Source: Rhodobacteraceae bacterium Alg231-30
Lineage (GTDB): Bacteria; Pseudomonadota; Alphaproteobacteria; Rhodobacterales; Rhodobacteraceae
Reading direction: 5' to 3'
Length of the DNA: 64,000 nucleotides
Assembly (NCBI GenBank): GCA_900143615.1
Contig: FREU01000002.1
Coordinates: 662,663 to 726,662 of the forward strand
The first letter of the stretch is position 1; the number at the start of each line of letters is the position of its first letter. This document shows, one piece after another, positions 26,834-36,128 of the stretch. Both the position numbers and the translations under genes were made by a program. The notes beneath the pieces are model-generated. The model worked only from the letters and a program-made list of their open reading frames with translations, was not told where the DNA came from and did not search any database.

Positions 26834-26864
26834 AAAAGAGGCGCGACCGGACCGACCGCGCCTC
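26834..26864 (-). terminator. Rho-independent terminator of the propeller-cytochrome gene
   Basis: GAGGCGCG and CGCGCCTC pair around an 11-base GC-rich loop. On the minus strand the stem is followed by TTTTA, 23 bases past the end of the beta-propeller/cytochrome c gene. Confidence 0.75.
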
Positions 26865-26886
26865 AATTAGTGACGACTATGTTGCG

Positions 26887-28632
26887 TTATTTTTTAAGTG
26901 TCTCAAGATATGCACCAACCGCGAACATCTCAGGACCATCGATTGGAACGGTTGCACGTACAAACTGCATCTCTGTTACAGCTTGGAGAGCCGCCTTGAG
27001 ATCCATTTCGTTGAAACCGCGAATGTCAGGGCCGACATCTCCGCTTCCGTCCGCGCCGTGACACGCCGCACACCCCATTTCGCCAGCTGTTTCTTCAAAC
27101 AGCTTTTTGCCGAGAGCCAGTTTCTCTTCAGCAGACATCACTGCAGGCGCAGAAGCCTTGGTTGCGTCCACCGCTGGAGCGCGTTCGGCAGCTTTTGCAC
27201 GAACGAGTTCCTGCATTTCTTTAGAAACTGGACCGCCTTGGTCAGACATCACGTCACCATTCCAATCAGCGTCGTAGCGGATGAACGCACCGCTATGGGT
27301 GTCACCGCCATTTGGCGTTGGAATATAGGCTTTGGGCTCAAATGTGTTGAGATCCACCACAATTGTTTCCCAGCCCTTCATCGAAGACACCCAGAGTTCG
27401 TTCAACTCGGGATCGGGATGCAGGATCGCATGGTCAACGGAAGACGCTGATCCGCCAAGAACCACCGGCTGTTGCCGCAAACCTTGGAACGGTGACATGT
27501 GATCAGCCTGGAAGATACCCAAAGTTTGGCCCACGTTGTGGATACCTTCACCTTTGCCAACGGTCAGGGCGAGAGATTCATCCCAGTTGAGCGCAATGCC
27601 GTAAGGTCCTGCAACACCGGCGCCTGTGTGACCGATTACCGAGTTTGTGGCATTGTCGATTTTATACACATGGCTGCCATGCCCATCGACGACGAAAGTA
27701 TATTTACCGTCCATCGTGTTGGTGATGCCGATCGGGTGGTGGCCAGTTCCCATGATGGTGGTGACGCCACCGGTGTCCATATTCAGTTTGGCGATGCCTG
27801 AGCTCGGCGCATATGCCCCGCGAATTTCGGGAGAGCCGATTGAAATATAGGTCTCGGTGCAATCAGGAGAGGCCGTCATGAAGGGGTGGCCCATCAATTG
27901 AACGTCTTCATATGTGATCGCACGTTCAACGCGGTTGTTGTCCTCAGGATCAAGAATGAAGTGTGGTCCACCAGAGGCGCCAAAGCCGAACTGAAGAATC
28001 ACACGTTGCCTACCTTCTTCAGTTGTACAGCTTTGAACATGGTGGATCGGGTTGGAGCGTTGCTCGCCCTGGAAGCGGCTTTGCTGTTTGAACAGCTTGT
28101 CGATTTTCATCGTACGCAGGTTTACAACCGCAACAAATCCGGTTTGGCGGACGTCTGCGTCGGGTGTCCTTTCGACCCAGCCAACATAAGCCCACTTGCC
28201 ATCAGGAGAAGCAGAGACCCCGTGTGGTCCGCGCGGGATTTGTGATCCACGGTCCGCGTGTGAGCCGATGTATTGCGCTACGATTTCATGGGTATAGCCA
28301 TCAACAAGATGGAAGCCGGAAAAGCTGCCGTCCAAACCGCGGTCCATGTTGTTGTTTTGATGTGATTCAGAGGTCAGATAAACCAATGGGTGCTTGGAAG
28401 GATCCCATGCATCAGGGCCGCTGGAATCATATTCGGCGACCAGATGTAGGCCCCCTCGAATTGATTCATCGTTTGCCCAATCCGAAATGCCCGCCGCGGC
28501 CACAGCAGCTTCAAATTCCGGAGCTTCCAGGATCGATGAAGTCGCGATATTTGCATGCAAGGCGGCAGTGGAAGCTAGCGTCAGCGAAATCGCCGAAACG
28601 CCTCCAAATACCATGCGCTTGGTTAAAATCAT
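26887..28632 (-). CDS. Periplasmic beta-propeller protein with C-terminal cytochrome c domain
   Basis: About 581 residues. I prefer the ATG at 28632, which has GGAG six bases upstream and gives a Sec signal (MILTKRMVFGG to AALHA). Residues ~40-470 look like a YVTN/NirS-type beta-propeller, with blades such as PHGVSASPDGKWAYVGW, HHPIGITNTMDGKYTFVV and GPYGIALNWDESLALTV. An Ala/Lys-rich linker leads to a single c-type haem domain with CAACHG (haem ligands) near residue 525 and a late Met (EMQFV or GPEMF) as possible sixth ligand. It may carry electrons from an unidentified substrate site in the propeller. It resembles cd1-type enzymes only in layout; I do not claim nitrite reductase. Confidence 0.82.
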   Translation of the reverse strand: MILTKRMVFGGVSAISLTLASTAALHANIATSSILEAPEFEAAVAAAGISDWANDESIRGGLHLVAEYDSSGPDAWDPSKHPLVYLTSESHQNNNMDRGLDGSFSGFHLVDGYTHEIVAQYIGSHADRGSQIPRGPHGVSASPDGKWAYVGWVERTPDADVRQTGFVAVVNLRTMKIDKLFKQQSRFQGEQRSNPIHHVQSCTTEEGRQRVILQFGFGASGGPHFILDPEDNNRVERAITYEDVQLMGHPFMTASPDCTETYISIGSPEIRGAYAPSSGIAKLNMDTGGVTTIMGTGHHPIGITNTMDGKYTFVVDGHGSHVYKIDNATNSVIGHTGAGVAGPYGIALNWDESLALTVGKGEGIHNVGQTLGIFQADHMSPFQGLRQQPVVLGGSASSVDHAILHPDPELNELWVSSMKGWETIVVDLNTFEPKAYIPTPNGGDTHSGAFIRYDADWNGDVMSDQGGPVSKEMQELVRAKAAERAPAVDATKASAPAVMSAEEKLALGKKLFEETAGEMGCAACHGADGSGDVGPDIRGFNEMDLKAALQAVTEMQFVRATVPIDGPEMFAVGAYLETLKK

Positions 28633-29164
28633 GTGGTTCTCCATAATTACGACAGGTGAAACTAGTTTTCACCATTCGATTAGGTTCGTTGACCTAACGC
28701 GGTCTATTGGGGAGAAATAAAATCGAGCGCTCTTTGACCCACATCAATAGGTTTTCTTGCGTTTGATGGCGAGATCGATACGCACGATCCCATTTAGCAA
28801 TCATACATATACACCTACGCCATTCAGAAGAATACAACACAGAACCGAAGACCCCAAATTCGCTTATCCAATGCGATTTGGAAAATACACACACTAGATG
28901 CAAATAAAGTGGCGCTGCAGATTAATAATCACCCATAAGATTTTAACTCTACCGAAAGAGTGGAGTTGTTTAAAATTATGGCTTTCTGGCGGCATACACG
29001 CCTTCCCGTAGCGCCTTTATGCTGACGGCAGGCATAGAGCAGCCTATGCGATTTTTGCTGCTGCAACTTGCCAAATTGACGAATAACCCAATGCCCCTGC
29101 AACGGACGAAAAAGTGGCGCCATCATTCGATGGCGCCACGTTTTCATCAACGTCAGGGATCATC
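28633..29164. promoter_or_regulatory. Upstream region of the propeller-cytochrome gene with two inverted repeats
   Basis: About 530 bases without a gene. Close to the start are two inverted repeats: GGTGAAA-N5-TTTCACC (28655-28673) and TTAGGT-N6-ACCTAA (28680-28697). They are only seven bases apart and lie 23-65 bases upstream of the start codon, as expected for operators overlapping the promoter. The rest, apart from the terminator near 29109, shows nothing I can name. Confidence 0.45.
29109..29144 (-). terminator. Rho-independent terminator of phoX
   Basis: A perfect 11-bp stem (GTGGCGCCATC, four-base loop, GATGGCGCCAC) flanked by five As on one side and TTTT on the other. On the minus strand it ends in a five-T run, 20 bases past the phoX stop. 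Confidence 0.9.
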
Positions 29165-31045
29165 TTAGCCAAAGGCGGCGCCGTCTTCGCGCCACACAGA
29201 CACAACCGAAGAGCGTGGCTTACCTGCGCCATCCGGCCAGCTGCCGCCGGGGTGCTGTACGCCGACAAAGGCCACGGTTTTGTCCAGCGACCAGCACAGG
29301 CCGGTGACTTCGGCGCCATACGGCACGGTCATAAAGCGGATGATTTCACCCGTTTCAGGGTCTCCCACCAGCATCTGGTTGTTGCCCATGCCCGCGAAGT
29401 CGCCTTCGTTTTTGTAGTTGCCGTCGGTCTGGATCCACAGCAGGCCATCAGAGGAGAACGCCATCCCGTCAGGCGAGTTGAACATATTGCCGTCGTTGAC
29501 ATTGTCCGAGCCGCCGTAAGCGTTGTCATAGACGGTGGGGTTGCCCGCCATCACGTAGAGATCCCACGCAAAGCTGTCGGCGGCGTGGTTTTCGCCAGTT
29601 GGACGCCAGCGCACGATCTGACCATAGTTGTTGGTGTCGCGCGGGTTGGGGCCGTTGGGGGCGGTGTCATCGCCCCCGGCGTTTGGTTTCACGCCACGGT
29701 TTTTATTGTTGGTCAGCGCCACATAGGCTTCGGCGCGCAGAGGGTTGACGGCAACCCATTCGGGGCGATCCATGGTTGTGCCGCCCGCGGCCGAGGCCGC
29801 CATGCGGGTGAAGGCGAGGATTTCAGCGGCGTCCATGCCGGTGGTTTGTGGCGTCAGGGGCAGCCATTCGCCTGATAGATCGTCGTTGAATTTGGCGACA
29901 TAGAGCGTGCCGTCATCCAGCAGGCCCTCGGGCGACGCACCCTCGGTCCATGAGTTGGTGGACACGTAACGGTAGAGGTATTCGCCGCGCTCATCATCCC
30001 CCAGATAGACCACAATGCGGCCATCAGAGGCGTGCACCATCTCGGCGTTTTCATGTTTGAAACGACCAAGGGCTGTGCGTTTGACGGGGGTGGATGTTGG
30101 GTCAGACGGGTCGATCTCGGTGATAAAGCCGTGGCGGTGTGGCTCGTTTGGCTCGTTTGAGATGTCATAGCGCGGATCGAATATCTCGTAAGCATAGCGC
30201 CCCTGCCCGCCGATGCCGTAGCGGATGTAGCCTTCGCCCTCGGGCATCTCGCCGGTGGCGCCAAAGTAGCCGTTGAAGTTTTCTTCGCAGGTCAGATAGG
30301 TGCCCCAGAGCGTTTTGCCCGAACCACAGTTGTTCATGGTGCCGCGGACCTTGGTGCCGGTTGGATCGGCTTTAGTTTTCACCAGATCATGACCCGCCAG
30401 AGGACCACCGATGGTCATTTCTGTCTCATGGGTGATGCGGCGATTATAGGGGCTGTCCACGACCACTTTGTAGCCTTGGCCGTCGTTGGCGATTTCCATC
30501 ACCGTCACGCCTTGGAGGTTTTTAAGCAGTGCAACTTCGTCCGCGGATTTGGCCATACCCTCGGAGGCGGCGGGCAGGTTGATTTTCGGGTTCACATACT
30601 CGGAATTGACCGCAATGACTTCGCGCCCGTCGACTTCGAAGAGCTCCATGCCGTCTGTGTTTTCACCGAATACCTTGTCAGACACATCAAGCGACACACC
30701 GGTTTCGGCAGAGTAAGCGCCCTCAGCGTCGGACCACAGCGCATCGCCCCAGCGCACCAGAACTTCGGATTTAAAGCCGGCTGGGACGTGGATTTCAAAA
30801 TCGGTGGCCACATCAACGGGGGCAAAATTGAATTTGGCGGTGGCGGCTTGGCTCATGCTGGTGGAAGACAGCAAGCCTGATCCAAAGACCGCAGCGCCCG
30901 AGCCAAAGGCCAATGCTCCGCCCAAGAAACCGCGGCGTGACACGGCACGCTCGACCACAGCGTCAAATTGGTTTTCCACGGGGCGCGGATCACGGTGTTC
31001 GTCAAAATCGTCCCAAGACAAGTCGGTGAGTGAAGTATCGGTCAT
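29165..31045 (-). CDS. phoX: PhoX-family alkaline phosphatase, Tat-exported
   Basis: A 626-residue member of the PhoX (DUF839) family. The N-terminus has a cytoplasmic lead of about 36 residues, then the twin-arginine motif SRRGFLGG and a hydrophobic core ending near SQAATA, as in known PhoX. The long body carries family signatures: WGTYLTCEENFNGYFG, FKHENAEMVHASDGRIVVY, TRMAASAAGGTTMDRPEW and NMFNSPDGMAFSSDG. PhoX releases phosphate from organic esters in the periplasm and uses Ca2+ and Fe; it is the common marine alkaline phosphatase in Roseobacter-type bacteria. A candidate Pho box lies at 31132-31149, which fits induction under phosphate limitation. Confidence 0.95.
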   Translation of the reverse strand: MTDTSLTDLSWDDFDEHRDPRPVENQFDAVVERAVSRRGFLGGALAFGSGAAVFGSGLLSSTSMSQAATAKFNFAPVDVATDFEIHVPAGFKSEVLVRWGDALWSDAEGAYSAETGVSLDVSDKVFGENTDGMELFEVDGREVIAVNSEYVNPKINLPAASEGMAKSADEVALLKNLQGVTVMEIANDGQGYKVVVDSPYNRRITHETEMTIGGPLAGHDLVKTKADPTGTKVRGTMNNCGSGKTLWGTYLTCEENFNGYFGATGEMPEGEGYIRYGIGGQGRYAYEIFDPRYDISNEPNEPHRHGFITEIDPSDPTSTPVKRTALGRFKHENAEMVHASDGRIVVYLGDDERGEYLYRYVSTNSWTEGASPEGLLDDGTLYVAKFNDDLSGEWLPLTPQTTGMDAAEILAFTRMAASAAGGTTMDRPEWVAVNPLRAEAYVALTNNKNRGVKPNAGGDDTAPNGPNPRDTNNYGQIVRWRPTGENHAADSFAWDLYVMAGNPTVYDNAYGGSDNVNDGNMFNSPDGMAFSSDGLLWIQTDGNYKNEGDFAGMGNNQMLVGDPETGEIIRFMTVPYGAEVTGLCWSLDKTVAFVGVQHPGGSWPDGAGKPRSSVVSVWREDGAAFG

Positions 31046-31131
31046 TGAGAATATCCCTAGCTTATTTTCTGTTGGCTGGGTTCGGAAAGAATACTCCGAG
31101 CAGCTCGCCGACGAAACCTAAGGGGAGACGT

Positions 31132-31149
31132 GTGTCGGAACCGTGACAG
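31132..31149 (-). promoter_or_regulatory. Candidate PhoB box upstream of phoX
   Basis: On the minus strand the sequence reads CTGTCAC, four bases, CCGACAC. The first half matches the Pho-box half-site CTGTCAT at 6 of 7 positions, the second at 4 of 7. It lies 87-104 bases before the phoX start codon. Confidence 0.45.
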
Positions 31150-31206
31150 ATTTATTAAACATCGCAAACAAAATTGCGCCTCAATATGCGTATATTTGAT
31201 ACCTGT

Positions 31207-31935
31207 TTAAGGCGCGATAAGGGCGTCGCGCCCCTGATCGCTCAGCACCCAGCACGCCTGCCCCTCAAACACCGCCGTCGTGAGCGCGCGCCCGTGGCCT
31301 GCTCCGCTGTCCAGATTAACACGGTTACCGCAATGCTCGGGTGCGCTCACTGCAGTGTGGCCATGCACAACCAGATAGGGGTGCGGTTTGGCGTAGCTCA
31401 AAAAAGGGTCGCGAATCCAAGAAAGGTCATCGGGATTTTGATCTGCCAGCGCGACCTCTGGGCGGATGCCTGCATGCACGAACAGTAGATCGCCAACCTG
31501 ATGATACGGCTGCAAGGTACGCAAAAACGCGACGTGGCTTTGCGGCACCGTGGCGCGGGCAGCGGCGTGAATTTCTCCAAGACGCGCGCCTTGCGCAATG
31601 TCGACACCGTAGGAGGCCAGCGTTGTGTCACCGCCCAGCCGTTGATGCAGCCAAAACAGATCATAGCGCAGACAGGGATCTGAGCGAGGCTGATCCTCAA
31701 GAAAATAGCTGAACATCCGGTCGTGATTGCCGCGCACGGCGGTCCAGTTGCGCCCCGCCGCCATGCCTGCGCGCAGCAATTCGATCACGCCTTGGCTGTC
31801 GAGACCTCGGTCGACCAAATCTCCGAGAAACACAATTTGGGCATCCGGTCCGCCATCGCGCTCGATTTTGTCCAACGCATCTTCCAACTTGTCGAGATGA
31901 CCGTGAATATCGCCGATCGCGTAAATGGGAGTCAT
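31207..31935 (-). CDS. Calcineurin-like metallophosphatase (Ser/Thr-phosphatase type)
   Basis: 242 residues from the ATG at 31935, chosen for AGAGG five bases upstream and because the protein then opens with the catalytic motif. All PPP-family metal motifs are present: GDIHG, GDLVDRG and GNHDRM, with a later HAGIRPE and VHGHT. Such enzymes use two metals to hydrolyse phosphomonoesters or diadenosine polyphosphates. It lies upstream of phoX on the same strand, about 160 bases away with its own gap, so co-transcription is possible but the candidate Pho box lies between them. The natural substrate is unknown. Confidence 0.88.
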   Translation of the reverse strand: MTPIYAIGDIHGHLDKLEDALDKIERDGGPDAQIVFLGDLVDRGLDSQGVIELLRAGMAAGRNWTAVRGNHDRMFSYFLEDQPRSDPCLRYDLFWLHQRLGGDTTLASYGVDIAQGARLGEIHAAARATVPQSHVAFLRTLQPYHQVGDLLFVHAGIRPEVALADQNPDDLSWIRDPFLSYAKPHPYLVVHGHTAVSAPEHCGNRVNLDSGAGHGRALTTAVFEGQACWVLSDQGRDALIAP

Positions 31936-32150
31936 AGAGGCCTCTTGCATTGTATATCGGCGTTTTAGACTGCCGCCGAGCAAGGGGAAAGGGCCGCGTT
32001 CACTGCGGTATAATCTCGTTGCCATTGTTGCGGTAAGACCATGAAGAAAGAGCGCAAACACACACCAAGGTCAATTGTCACGAGTGCTTACCTATGCGTT
32101 AAGCAACACGTCCAAGCCAACCCTCGCTCCCCTTATGAAGGGCCTAAACC

Positions 32151-34058
32151 TCAAGACGCAGTCAAAGCGAGCAGCGGAGGTTCCCCGATTGTTAGGGGTC
32201 CGTTTGCCTTGGTCCACTTCTGCGCAATGGCAGGCATTGCCTGATGGTTGAAAGGTCGATCTTGTAATGTATCGCTTTGCAAAATGCCTGGGAAAGATAC
32301 CCAGAACGTACTTCCAACACCATATTCGCTCTCTACGCCAAAGGCTGCCCCCAAAGATTGCGCAGCTGATGCCAGAATACTGAGACCAAGACCGGTCCCT
32401 TCAGTGCGGCGGCTGTAGCTCGCATCTGCAACGGCAAACGGTTCAAAGATTTTGCTTTGATCCTGCTTCCTGATTCCAATGCCTGAATCCACAACACAAA
32501 TTTTGACATCTTCATCCTCTTCTTTGGAGACAATCACGTGAATGGTGTTGTGGTCGGAAAATTTGGCGGCGTTGCCGATGAGATTTGACGCAATTTTTCT
32601 AATTTTGATGATGTCAGATTTCACAAACAGCGGCTGACCTTGCGGTAGATCTAACGCGACGGTGTTTTCCTTCGCCATCAACATCGGGCTATTTTCTTCA
32701 ATAATGTCAGACAACAAGTTCTGGAGGTTAAAGACAGTTTGGCTCTCTTGCGTGTCGGGTTCGCATGGGCGGTTTGCATCCAAAACATCATTAACGTGTC
32801 GCAATAGTGTTTGCGAAGACGTCTGGATCATTGCGAAATAACGTTTTTGCATTTCAGACAATTCGGTGTCGCTCAGCAACTCATTTGCTCCGAGAATCCC
32901 GTTTAGAGGCGTGCGCATTTCGTGGCTAAGAACAGTCACTGCTTTGGTTTTGTAGGCGTTCGCGAGTTCGGCCTCCTTCAAAGATTTCTGCAAAGCCGCT
33001 TTGCTTTCGCCTATGGAATCCATCAGAGCGTTAAAGGCATCTCGAAGTCCGATCATCTCTTTGGAGGCGATTGCCCCCGGAACCGGTACGCGTGCAGACA
33101 TGTCACCTGATTGAATGCGTGACACTGTGTCCGACAATTGCGCCAGTGGTTTGGAAATGAGGCCTGACAGCACCCAACTCACCATTGCCGCGACCGCAAA
33201 AAGCACCAAAAGAACACGCATCATATGCGACGCTTCTGCCTTGGCTGCTAAGCGCAGTTCTTCAATCGGCTGCGGAACCATCACGCCCCAGCCCGGACCG
33301 GCAACGCTGGTGTATCCGGACACAACATCCGCCTTCATTGGCGGGGCGTAAAACTGTAAAACACCGGTCTCTCCAGAGATCATACGTTGGACAACTTCGA
33401 GCCCAGACGCATCTTTGGACGTCGACTGCCATTCAGGGTTCGGATGCGCCAAGACGCGGCCGTTTTTGTCCACAATCATTGCATGACCCCGTTCGCCAAA
33501 GGCGACCTTTTTCTGAATGTCGGACATATAAGAGGTGTCAAAAGCGCCAATGTGAAGGTTTTCCTGAGCATCGCGCCGTACCGCAAACAACACAGGTTCG
33601 CCGTAGAGCTGTTTTACGCCGGTAATGATGGTTGCATTCAGCCGCGCTTCATTTCGCAAATCGGCAAGCAAGTCCGGCGAGGGCAGCTCCGCAGAAAGGG
33701 TTATTGGATCGTTCTTGAGACGACCTGATGAGTCAAATGAAAGGACATACCGGAAATCATAGCTCGCAAGCAGGTCTCGGGCGGCTTCGCTACCTTGCAC
33801 GCTGTCACCGGCGCCGATGATAAAATCAAACGTTGCTGTCAAATCAGACGCATATCGAGACAAAGCCTCAGACAGGTTTCGCGCAATGATCAGGTGGCCC
33901 TGTTCAACCTTTTCAAGTTCGCGTTCAAAGGCTTGCTGTTCTCTTTGTTGAGATAGGTAAACCACGGGAACGAGTACAACGATCAACATACACAGGAAGA
34001 TATAGCTTCTCAGAGAAACCATACTCGAACGCGAAAAAATCACACTAATGATCTGCAT
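32151..34058 (-). CDS. Sensor histidine kinase with Cache-type periplasmic domain
   Basis: 635 residues with AGGGGAAGAAG before the ATG. TM1 at about 19-36, a long periplasmic sensor domain (~37-285) resembling a double Cache module (KNGRVLAHPNPEWQ, SVAGPGWGVMVPQP), TM2 about 288-310, HAMP (SKPLAQLSDTVSRIQSG), a short coiled coil, HisKA with His in VLSHEMRTPLNGI, and HATPase_c ([36 protein letters not shown]). No receiver domain is attached and no response regulator gene is adjacent. Cache domains bind small molecules such as organic acids or amino acids, but the ligand is unknown. Confidence 0.92.
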   Translation of the reverse strand: MQIISVIFSRSSMVSLRSYIFLCMLIVVLVPVVYLSQQREQQAFERELEKVEQGHLIIARNLSEALSRYASDLTATFDFIIGAGDSVQGSEAARDLLASYDFRYVLSFDSSGRLKNDPITLSAELPSPDLLADLRNEARLNATIITGVKQLYGEPVLFAVRRDAQENLHIGAFDTSYMSDIQKKVAFGERGHAMIVDKNGRVLAHPNPEWQSTSKDASGLEVVQRMISGETGVLQFYAPPMKADVVSGYTSVAGPGWGVMVPQPIEELRLAAKAEASHMMRVLLVLFAVAAMVSWVLSGLISKPLAQLSDTVSRIQSGDMSARVPVPGAIASKEMIGLRDAFNALMDSIGESKAALQKSLKEAELANAYKTKAVTVLSHEMRTPLNGILGANELLSDTELSEMQKRYFAMIQTSSQTLLRHVNDVLDANRPCEPDTQESQTVFNLQNLLSDIIEENSPMLMAKENTVALDLPQGQPLFVKSDIIKIRKIASNLIGNAAKFSDHNTIHVIVSKEEDEDVKICVVDSGIGIRKQDQSKIFEPFAVADASYSRRTEGTGLGLSILASAAQSLGAAFGVESEYGVGSTFWVSFPGILQSDTLQDRPFNHQAMPAIAQKWTKANGPLTIGEPPLLALTAS

Positions 34059-34407
34059 CTTCTTCCCCTGACGCTCTCGGCGCCATTACCGGCCGACTTC
34101 TTTATCCCTTCAGAACTTACAGGATTTTTGTGAGAGCTAGGGCGCGAAGAAGAATAGCCACCTATACTTTAGGTTAGTTGATCGCCGAAAACGCCGCCGC
34201 TGTCGCATGTGCACAGCGCCACCTTCTGTCCCAAGGAGCCGCGTTTGGGTCAGCTTGAGGCTGTTCATGTCTTAAGTGTCAGTCGGGATTTCTTGGAAAC
34301 CGCCGTGAGACGGTACACTACGCCCTTGCTATATTTAAACTTTCACAACGAAAAAGGCAGCCCCGCATGGGACCGCCTTTCTAAGCATGGTTTAGTCTGT
34401 GCGTCGC
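34059..34407. other. Intergenic stretch
   Basis: About 350 bases between the divergent-facing ends around the Cache kinase and serA. It holds the serA terminator at 34351-34380 and presumably the kinase promoter next to 34058. I see no gene; the 75-codon open frame here runs into the serA gene on the opposite strand. Confidence 0.4.
34351..34380 (-). terminator. Rho-independent terminator of serA
   Basis: On the minus strand GGCGGTCCC, ATGC loop, GGGGCTGCC (with G-U pairs) and then TTTTT, 27 bases past the serA stop. Confidence 0.7.
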
Positions 34408-36003
34408 TTACACGACGTCAAACGCCAGCGGCTTGACCTGACGGAACATACCGGTGTCGGTCAATTTGCTGAGGATCGGCGCAGGTACCGGTGCATCGAC
34501 ATAAAGCAGCGCAATCGCCTCGCCGCCCACATCGGCACGGCCTAGAGTAAAGTTGGCGATGTTGACGCCGTTTTCGCCCATGGTCTGACCCAAGGTGCCG
34601 ATGATGCCCGGCACGTCTTCGTTGGTGGTGTAAAGCATGTTGGCGCCAACTTCGGCGTCGATGTTGATGCCTTTGATCTGGATAAAGCGTGGCTTGCCAT
34701 CGCTGAAAACGGTTCCCGCAACCGAGCGTTCACGCTCTTCCGTCACCACGGTCACTTTAATGTAGCCCGCAAAGGTGCCGGATTTGTCCTGATTGGTGGT
34801 GCTGATCTGGATGCCACGTTCTTTGGCGACAACGGGGGCTGAGACCATGTTCACGTCAGGGTTGGCTTTTTTCATGATGCCTGCGACCACGGCACAGTTG
34901 AGTGCGGCTAGGTTCATTTCCGAAACCACACCATCATAGAGGATGTTGATGGCTTTGATCGGCTCATCTGTCATCTGGCCCGAGAAGGCCCCGAGGTGTT
35001 CGGCCAGCTTGATCCATGGCCCCATAACCTTGGCCTCTTCGGCGGTCACAGACGGCATGTTCAGCGCGTTTTCCACAGCACCGGTCAGCAGGTAGTTGGA
35101 CATCTGCTCGGCCACTTGCAGCGCCACGTTTTCCTGCGCTTCGGTTGTGGCCGCGCCCAAGTGGGGTGTACAGACGACGTTGGGCAGGTTGAAGAGCGCG
35201 TTTTCTTTGGCGGGTTCTTCTTTGAACACGTCGAAAGCTGCGCCAGCGACATGGCCGGATTTCAAAAGCTCAGCCAGCGCTTCTTCGTCCACCAGACCAC
35301 CACGGGCACAGTTGATGATGCGCACGCCTTTTTTGGTTTTGGCAAGGTTTTCAGCGGACAGGATGTTGGCTGTGGCTTCGGTGAACGGCACGTGCAGAGT
35401 GATGAAGTCGGCGCGTTTGAGAAGCTCCTCCAGCTCGACTTTTTCGACCTGCATTTTCTCGGCTTTTTCTTCCGACAGGAAGGGGTCATAGGCGACCACT
35501 TTCATCTTCAGGCCACGCGCACGATCACAGACGATGCCACCGATGTTGCCGGCACCGATGACGCCGAGGGTTTTGTTGGTCAGCTCGGTGCCCATGAACT
35601 TGGACTTTTCCCATTTGCCAGCGTGTGTAGATTCGCTGGCTTCAGGAATTTGACGGGCCACGGCGAACATCATCGCGATAGCATGCTCTGCTGTCGTGAT
35701 CATGTTGCCAAACGGCGTGTTCATCACGATCACGCCCTTTTTGGACGCAGCTTCTTTGTCGACGTTGTCGGTGCCGATGCCGGCGCGGCCGATAACTTTG
35801 AGGTTGTCGGCGTTTTCCAGCAGCTTGGCAGTGGCTTTGGTGGCCGAGCGGATGGCGAGACCATCATATTGGCCAATCACTGCGGCCAGCGCGTCTTTGT
35901 CTTTGCCAAGGTCGGGCATGAAATCAACGTCGATGCCACGATCACGGAAGATCTGAACGGCGGTTTCACTGAGTTTGTCGGAGACGAGTACTTTGGGAGC
36001 CAT
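34408..36003 (-). CDS. serA: D-3-phosphoglycerate dehydrogenase
   Basis: 531 residues from the ATG at 36003, with AAAGGA upstream. It is the long (type I) form: substrate- and NAD-binding domains with GRAGIGTDNVD, the GAGNIGGIVCDRA nucleotide loop, catalytic region NCARGGLVDEEAL and CTPHLGAATTEAQ, then the intervening domain and a C-terminal ACT domain (TTNEDVPGIIGTLGQTMGENG). It oxidises 3-phosphoglycerate to 3-phosphohydroxypyruvate, the first step to serine, in the cytoplasm; the ACT domain suggests serine feedback. It follows serC after 125 bases that contain two strong hairpins, and serB is 2.5 kb away. Confidence 0.97.
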   Translation of the reverse strand: MAPKVLVSDKLSETAVQIFRDRGIDVDFMPDLGKDKDALAAVIGQYDGLAIRSATKATAKLLENADNLKVIGRAGIGTDNVDKEAASKKGVIVMNTPFGNMITTAEHAIAMMFAVARQIPEASESTHAGKWEKSKFMGTELTNKTLGVIGAGNIGGIVCDRARGLKMKVVAYDPFLSEEKAEKMQVEKVELEELLKRADFITLHVPFTEATANILSAENLAKTKKGVRIINCARGGLVDEEALAELLKSGHVAGAAFDVFKEEPAKENALFNLPNVVCTPHLGAATTEAQENVALQVAEQMSNYLLTGAVENALNMPSVTAEEAKVMGPWIKLAEHLGAFSGQMTDEPIKAINILYDGVVSEMNLAALNCAVVAGIMKKANPDVNMVSAPVVAKERGIQISTTNQDKSGTFAGYIKVTVVTEERERSVAGTVFSDGKPRFIQIKGINIDAEVGANMLYTTNEDVPGIIGTLGQTMGENGVNIANFTLGRADVGGEAIALLYVDAPVPAPILSKLTDTGMFRQVKPLAFDVV

Positions 36004-36072
36004 TTTGTAGGTCCTTTGAATATCGGGGCCGGTGTGCACCTAGGGCAGCGACCGACCGAGGAAGGGTGCGAA

Positions 36073-36121
36073 GCGCCCGCCCGTGGGGGCGGTTGGGCGC
36101 TGCCCGGCCTTGCGACCGGGC
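36073..36121 (-). repeat. Two GC-rich hairpins between serC and serA
   Basis: In the message after the serC stop, GCCCGG pairs with CCGGGC across an 8-base loop, and next to it GCGCCCAACCGCCC pairs imperfectly with GGGCGGGCGC, giving nested stems. No T-run follows, so they are not simple terminators. They may lower or stabilise serA expression relative to serC. Confidence 0.5.
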
Positions 36122-36128
36122 GGTTCAA

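Noticed and set aside
26887..28632. cd1 nitrite reductase
   Set aside because: The cytochrome domain is at the C-terminus and no nir genes are nearby; only the general layout is shared.
28164..28646. 160-codon open frame opposite the propeller-cytochrome gene
   Set aside because: Lies wholly antisense to a well-supported gene and has no domain; a shadow frame.
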